Below are positions 58,902 through 64,000 of a stretch of 64,000 nucleotides of DNA, one piece after another. Origin of the DNA: Lingula anatina (Eukaryota; Brachiopoda; Lingulata; Lingulida; Lingulidae); contig NW_019775158.1 of NCBI RefSeq assembly GCF_001039355.2, positions 164,827-228,826 of the forward strand, in the 5' to 3' direction. The number at the start of each line of letters is the position of its first letter. Position 1 is the first letter of the stretch. The notes under the pieces were generated by a model. It was given only the letters and a program-made list of their open reading frames with translations. It was not told the origin of the DNA and made no database searches. The translations under genes were made by a program, and so were the position numbers.

Positions 58902-61900
58902 ATGTTTTCGATCGTCTGTCTCGGATCAGGGCCAGTGTTAAAACACTGCATGCGGGATTCCATATGTTACAGCATGGCGCGACCTCAACCAAAACTAGAT
59001 GCAAATCACACCAAGGGAAGATTCAACTCGTGCGTGGCAGTAATCACCGGGGGAGCCTCGGGTATAAACAGGGCGTGTGTCAGTCGTTTCCTGAATGACG
59101 GTGCGTCCGTGGCCTTTTTCGACATCGACCAAGATGCGGGGAAACAGTTGGAGTCAGAGCTTAAGGCGGAGGGGTTAGACGCCGCGTATTACCAAGTCGA
59201 TGTGTCTAACAGGGACGCGTGTTCTAAGGCACTGGTAGACATAGCAGACAAACATGGTGGCAGCATTAACTATGTGATAAACGGCGCTGCGTGTTTTATT
59301 TTCAAGGGTGAGTACAACTCATGCAGTGCACAGGGCCTTGCAAACAATATAATAGACCTACACCAGTAGTTGTATGTAGCAGGGCGTCAAGTTCCTATTT
59401 TTTCCTATTTTTTCCTATTTTTTGGAGATCTACCTATTTTTTTCCTATTTTCTAGAGAAAATTCCTATTTTTTCCTATATTTTGGTCTAAAAATGATGTT
59501 ATGTATCAGGTCGCGTCGGTTATTGAAAAAAATGAGGATCCCTCAGTCAATGTTTTGATGCAGCCAGTTGTATTTTAATTAGGATAATGAAAAAAATTGA
59601 ATCTGATACTGGATCGTACTTGAAATGAGAATCACAATGTTTTAAGTAAAATCCAGTATACATAAGACCCAATTTTAATGTAGCCGTCACCTGCATCTGA
59701 CGTTGCCGTCACCTGCATCTGACGTTGCCGTCACAGTGCAATTTCAATGATAATATTATATATGATAAGTGGGAAACCATTGTAGCTTTTGTCTTCAGAT
59801 ATGCGGAACTGATGAATATTTATAAAATACAGATTGAGTTCGAAAATCAGCATGATCGGGTCATTTTTAAACAGTTACGCTGTTTTTCAGGATGTATATT
59901 GATGACACAATTCAAAGAAAACCCACAGGTCAATTGTTTTGAAACTCACAGGAGTGATCACCCTTAGTGAAACACAGGTCAAGTTAAAAAATTGGCTCGA
60001 TTGGACCATTTTTACAAATATTATGCTTTTTGGGGTCCTTTTTTCATGTGTATATGCAATACAGATAATACATAAAGTGTAAAAACGGGTTGACCTATTG
60101 TCTTCAAACTTTCAGGAGTGATCAATGTGACTAATTCAGCTCGAGTTTGAGAAAAAAGCCTGATCAGATTATTTTCTTTGTTGTCATGCATTTTTTAATG
60201 TTCACTTTTCACATTTTGGCAATTTTAAGAATTCCATGGGCCTGAACACCTTTGCTGATCACATTTTCCATTTATCTGTGTTACCTGCAGTGCACAATTA
60301 AAAATTGGTCGTGATTATGGTGGTAAGCACTATGTAATATTGCATCAAAGAAAAATCCTATTTAGGGCACTGATGCCATAATGACCATTAATGGAAAACC
60401 ATGTTACTTATGAATCTCGAAATTACAGAAAAATCAGTTAGAGAATGACCTGATTGCAAAATTTTTTTCTGGCAGTAAACTAGTTTTTAAGCATATACCG
60501 GTATTATAATATGCAGGCCTATTGTTTTCAAGACCCTTACATTGAATAGTTTCACCAGCTATAGTGTATTTACAAGTTCAGTAGAATTGTGGAGATACTT
60601 TTGGAGTTTACAGGAGTAGTCATTGTTGCTAAAATACAGGTTGAGTTTGAAAATCAATGTTCAAAAATGTTTTTGACAATTGACATTGTGTGGAATACAT
60701 ACAGTAAGCACAATATATGAAGTGAATTTTAAAATTATTGGGCAGAACTGAATTAAGGCACTGTCACAGCGTTACGCACTTGCACATGAGAAAAAATTAT
60801 TCATACGCTGACAAACATTGGTTATGTTCATGTAATCAGAGGGGAATAAATATTTTGGGCATGTCAAAAAAACAATTCCAGATGCTGCATAAATCTTTTT
60901 AATATCCTGGAAATAATGATTACTTACAGTTTTGCATTTAATATTGATCACACTCATACAGCACTTATACATACATGTACGTATTTATGCTAGGTGTGAC
61001 AGAGCCTTTAGTATTTTATGCTGTTGTTTGTAAATTTGTTAGATAAATTATTGTTGATNTTGCTGCTTAAATCTTTTTGATATCCTGACAATGATTACTT
61101 ACAGTTTTGCATTTAATTGATCACATTCATACAGTACTTATACATATACATGTATCTACAGACTTGACATTTAATATGGAATATTTCAGTTTTAAAGGTA
61201 TACCTAGGTAAAAATGCATTCTTTTTTTCAAAATATTCAGATCTCATATAAGACATCTGACTGGAGAAGTGTGAAATCAGGTGTGTCGCTGCCAATTAAC
61301 TGACTACCAAGTCTGTGGCTTTGTTGCCTTGTGTAATATGCAGTGATTTAATTGGGCAGTGCTCCTTTGGGCTGGTCAAAGCTTGGCTTTGGCGAAGCAT
61401 GGTTCTGTCAAAAAAGTATCCATATGTCGGCAACTACAGCATAGAAGACATTGAAATTTGGCATGCAAGCGGTCGGTTTTGCAGTGCGTAAAATGAGTTA
61501 AGCAGTGTTTTACAAAATTGTTAAGCTGTGCCAGAATGGCGCGAAAAGCACAGACATTGCCAGACAGATTATTGTGTCAAACGGAATGGTCTATACAGTT
61601 TTATAGAGTAATGCCCAGACTGATGTACCTACACACAGACCTAGCCCAATGCATTGACGTCTTACCACCAGGGTACAGGACTCACTTTCCTTCAGGATAT
61701 GCTGCTGCAATTAAACCAAAACCACCCAGTCCGTTTTGAATGAGGAGCAGATTGTCACCAAAACGCGTTTTTCAAGGCTCCTAGCGAACACCAAACTGGT
61801 TTTAGCAGGTTAAGATACCAGATGACCTCTGAGGAAGCCACTGTAAACAGCAAAGCAGCGTAGTCTGTTTCTCTAATGAACTGTGGATCATGACCGTTTC

Positions 61901-63791
61901 TGGGTAGAACACTGAAACCGCGTGGCTTTCTTTATTGGGGTCAGACTTAACCTGTACTGCTAAAATGGTCAAAACAGAGTTTACAGACATCCTGAAGAGG
62001 CCTACGAAGAAACGTGTGCCACTTCTTAAGTGACCAGAGTCATTGACAGTGTCAGTATTTGGAGTGGATACCACATTGGTGCCAAAACACCAACGGTAGC
62101 CATCGATGAAAACCTGAACCAGATCAAATAAAGGAATAATCTGGGAACCACTTGACTATCATTTGATAGGGGGCATCTTAGGAACAATTTTAGGTTGCAC
62201 GATGAGGTTGCCGGTTCTCACAGAGCACTCTAATAGCAGATAACTTACAGAACCAAGGGAGTGAGTAGCTACCTTGGTCATCAAAATCGCCATAATTGAA
62301 CCCCATAGACAATATGTCGGTATGTCATTACTCGCCGAATCAACGGCCTGCACGTCCTACAACAAAAATCAGCCAAATTGGACAAGTTTTGACCGTTGCC
62401 TGGAATTTTATTCCAGATTGAACTCTAAAAACCTATCATAAGGAATACTTTGCCGCTTGAAAACTCTGGTAGCAGCAAGATGAGGTCAAGCGTAACCGCG
62501 ACTGTTGCTATGACTAGACACTGACATGGGGGGCCTTTGTGGGACGTGTAACTCTTTTAAAGACAATAATTAGGAAATATGGAGATCCAAAATATTGCTT
62601 TCAATGGTTGTCGTATGACTTAAAATAGGCAATGTATTTGTGTATGCTTCACTGGCGAATTCAGTTAATGAACTGATGTCACACTGACATCGAATAGATT
62701 ATCAAAAGTTATTAAAACACGATTTTAATCCTTATTTTCATTTATCAGTCAGCAAAATAGGAAAAAAACTGATGAATTATGATTTGGAAAAAAATATTCC
62801 ATATTAAATGTCAAGTCTGTATTTATGCTAGGTGTGACAGAGCCTTTAGTATTTTATGCTGTTGTTTGTAAATTTGTTAGATAAGTTATTCTTGTTACAC
62901 TAAATAGTGTTACTTACTACAATTAAAGAATGTGTATTAGACTGGTATGGCTTTAGAGGTGTTGTGAAGCCATCATTCTTTTAGAATTATTCATATTTTT
63001 CCTATACTTTTTCAATAAAATTCCTATTTATTTCCTAATTTTTGAAAATCTTTTTCTATTTTCCTATTTTCTGAAGATCCATTATAACTTGACGTCCTGA
63101 TGTAGGTCAGCCCAAATGTTCCCTTTTTTTGTGTCAGAGCACTATATTAAAGGGATAATAACTCTTCGTATGAGATCTATATTTCACACAAGAAAAAAAA
63201 AAACATGGTAAACAACTCATAGAACTATAATATATAGTTTACCACAAAAACGGCAGTTATAGCTATTATTTTGATATCTTAGCAAAGATGGCTATACTCT
63301 GTTATAATCTCTTAATTGATTATAACATAAAACCAAACTTTTTAGAAAAAAAAAGAGAAAAAACAGGGGCTAACTTTGAATGTAGAGTATGGATTCTTTA
63401 ACCATTTGGTTAGTATGGGAAAATTGTTGTTTACTCTGGAGAAATTAATTTTTTGGCCAAATCGAACAGTTATTATCCCTTTAAGCTAGCTTGCTCGCTA
63501 TATAACCTTCATGTGGTAGCTTTACAGTTTTGCTGATATGGGTTATATATGAAATCAAGATCGAGCTGACAATACTGAAATCTAGAACCTAGGGTACATG
63601 TGTACCCAAATGTAAAAAAAAAGTTGCACAAACTTCCTGCGCGTTCGCCTGCAGTAAAAACAGTGACTGTGATTAAGATAACGTTTTTCCAGGTATGGAC
63701 GCATCCTCGTCAGACTGGGAGAAGACACTGACTGTGAACGTGGTTGGATATGCCAACATGGTGCAGGCATGTCACCCCTACATGAAAAAAG
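58902..63791 (+). CDS. Short-chain dehydrogenase/reductase, type A (SDR-A3), 3' end beyond window
   Basis: Exon 1 is 58,902 (or 58,974)-59,307 and exon 2 is 63,693-63,791; exons 3 and 4 should lie past 64,000. Exon lengths and phases match SDR-A2. The protein so far has TGGASGIN at residues 25-32 (Asn for Gly again), Asp50, NGAA for NNAG, and Asn127 in VNVVG. The 5' flank is nearly identical to that of SDR-A2. Intron 1 is about 4.4 kb instead of 333 bases because of a 3.7-kb insertion and a TTAA MITE. Splice sites are intact (GTGAGT donor, tttttccag acceptor), so the gene can still be functional if the long intron is removed. Confidence 0.85.
59745..60680. repeat. Diverged copies of the ~162-bp repeat
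   Basis: Modules around aaatcagcatgatcgggtca (59,838) and later degenerate versions (about 59,970-60,010, 60,130-60,170, 60,640-60,655) follow the order seen at 48,247-48,590. The two loci thus carry the same repetitive element. Confidence 0.65.
61159..62819 (+). mobile_element. Nested fossil Tc1/mariner element
   Basis: 1,661 bp with perfect inverted ends of about 28 bp starting CAGACTTGACATTTAATATG, flanked by TA (61,157-61,158 and 62,820-62,821). The length is that of a complete Tc1. The corresponding empty site lies just before the N at 61,059 (tgtacgtatttatgcta near 60,977). Confidence 0.9.
61500..62560 (+). pseudogene. Degenerate Tc1 transposase
   Basis: No long frame remains, but on the + strand the block at about 62,270-62,315 reads PWSSKSP, stop, LNPIDNM, matching the WPxxSPDLNPIEN signature with a stop and substitutions. 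Upstream pieces resemble the first catalytic region (about 61,865-61,910), and downstream pieces resemble the C-terminal helices. Many stops; clearly dead. Confidence 0.75.
63151..63480. mobile_element. TTAA-flanked MITE M2 in SDR-A3 intron 1 (inverted)
   Basis: Inverted ends AGGGATAATAACT and AGTTATTATCCCT are bounded by TTAA (about 63,147-63,150 and 63,481-63,484). The internal sequence is the reverse complement of the 34,275-34,631 element (shared motif aactttgaatg / cattcaaagtt-like). Absent from SDR-A2 intron 1. Confidence 0.75.
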
Positions 63792-64000
63792 GTACATAGA
63801 GAGCGTTGAACTAGCACAACAGTCTAGCAGTCTCGACTAGCACAATGAATTGCATACCTTCGGCTTATATGCCCCTCCCATGTGAAATTCTTTTACAAAA
63901 AAATTCACTGTCAAGATAAAGACTTAATCTGTATCCACTTAACGTCTAAATATTGACCGTTATTATTTGTGTTGTTACAGTTGTATATATAAATAAAGTC
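63792..64000 (+). other. SDR-A3 intron 2, 5' part
   Basis: Aligns with SDR-A2 intron 2 (49,525-49,755), including cagtctagcagtct and tgcataccttcg. Exon 3 is expected a short distance beyond the window edge. Confidence 0.75.

Larger units (their letters stand above)
59380..63099. mobile_element. 3.7-kb element in SDR-A3 intron 1, 6-bp target duplication
   Basis: Flanked by ATGTAG (59,374-59,379 and 63,100-63,105); SDR-A2 has the empty site (gttgtatgtaggtca). The ends are CAGGGCGTCAAGTT and, inverted, CAGGACGTCAAGTT. Both ends carry runs of ttcctatttttt-like repeats in the same orientation. Inside are diverged ~160-bp repeats, a copy of AL3 3' flank, a single-N junction and a nested Tc1. I see no transposase belonging to it. 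A 6-bp duplication fits few superfamilies (for example IS3EU or Dada); I cannot assign it. Confidence 0.8.

Noticed and set aside
30160-64000. Bacterial origin or contamination of the enzyme cluster
   Set aside because: SDR genes have spliceosomal introns with consistent phases, poly(A) signals and animal transposons in introns; horizontal origin of the ancestral AL remains open, contamination does not.

Overview
The window looks like nuclear DNA of an animal, most likely a marine invertebrate. Coding sequence is sparse. Spliced genes have GT-AG introns in consistent phases. There are many microsatellites, Tc1/mariner, hAT-like and TTAA-type transposons, MITEs, and the tacatgta/taggccta-rich intergenic sequence common in such genomes. 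I cannot fix the phylum from sequence alone. Nothing bacterial (operons, ribosome binding sites, CRISPR) is present.

Positions 1-30,100 hold no gene I can support. They contain an artefact-like 272-base T run, microsatellites, short direct repeats, a hAT-like element around a 162-base assembly gap (22.1-22.6 kb), a foldback-like composite repeat (20.1-20.5 kb) and a MITE (28.5 kb) whose family recurs in the gene cluster.

Positions ~30,100-64,000 are a tandem array, all on the + strand, built from one unit: an adenylate-forming enzyme (AL, 560 aa, coding region in one exon, preceded by a 5' UTR intron), then a short-chain dehydrogenase/reductase of type A (SDR-A), then one of type B (SDR-B). 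The complete SDR genes share four exons (coding lengths 334/99/188/234-237 nt, phases 1,1,0). Unit 1: AL1 (32,155-33,837), SDR-A reduced to exon 4 (34,896-35,126), an extra near-identical copy of the AL 3' part plus SDR-A exon 4 after a single N (36,116-39,351), then SDR-B1 (39,712-42,715). Unit 2: AL2 (45,852-47,534), SDR-A2 (48,687-51,005), SDR-B2 (51,596-53,843). Unit 3: AL3 (56,654-58,336) and SDR-A3 exons 1-2 (58,902-63,791), running off the window. The AL promoter-proximal block and 5' UTR donor site are also repeated three times, so whole transcription units were duplicated.

Biochemically, the AL proteins have the adenylation motifs of the acyl-CoA synthetase/ANL superfamily, but Thr replaces the usual Gly of the A8 loop. 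SDR-A and SDR-B keep the Asn-Ser-Tyr-Lys catalytic set and an Asp predicting NAD(H); SDR-A has Asn in place of the last Gly of TGxxxGxG. A reasonable inference is co-inherited enzymes acting on one carboxylic-acid substrate: activation by AL and oxidation or reduction by the SDRs. The substrate cannot be read from the sequence.

Units differ by insertions whose empty sites are visible in sister units: two Tc1 copies, a 258-bp near-perfect palindrome, TTAA-flanked MITEs, a 438-bp element with 12-bp direct repeats, and a 3.7-kb element with 6-bp target duplication that carries a nested fossil Tc1. Two single-N junctions (36,115 and 61,059) each join an empty-site and a filled-site version of the same sequence, which suggests uncollapsed haplotypes rather than true duplication.
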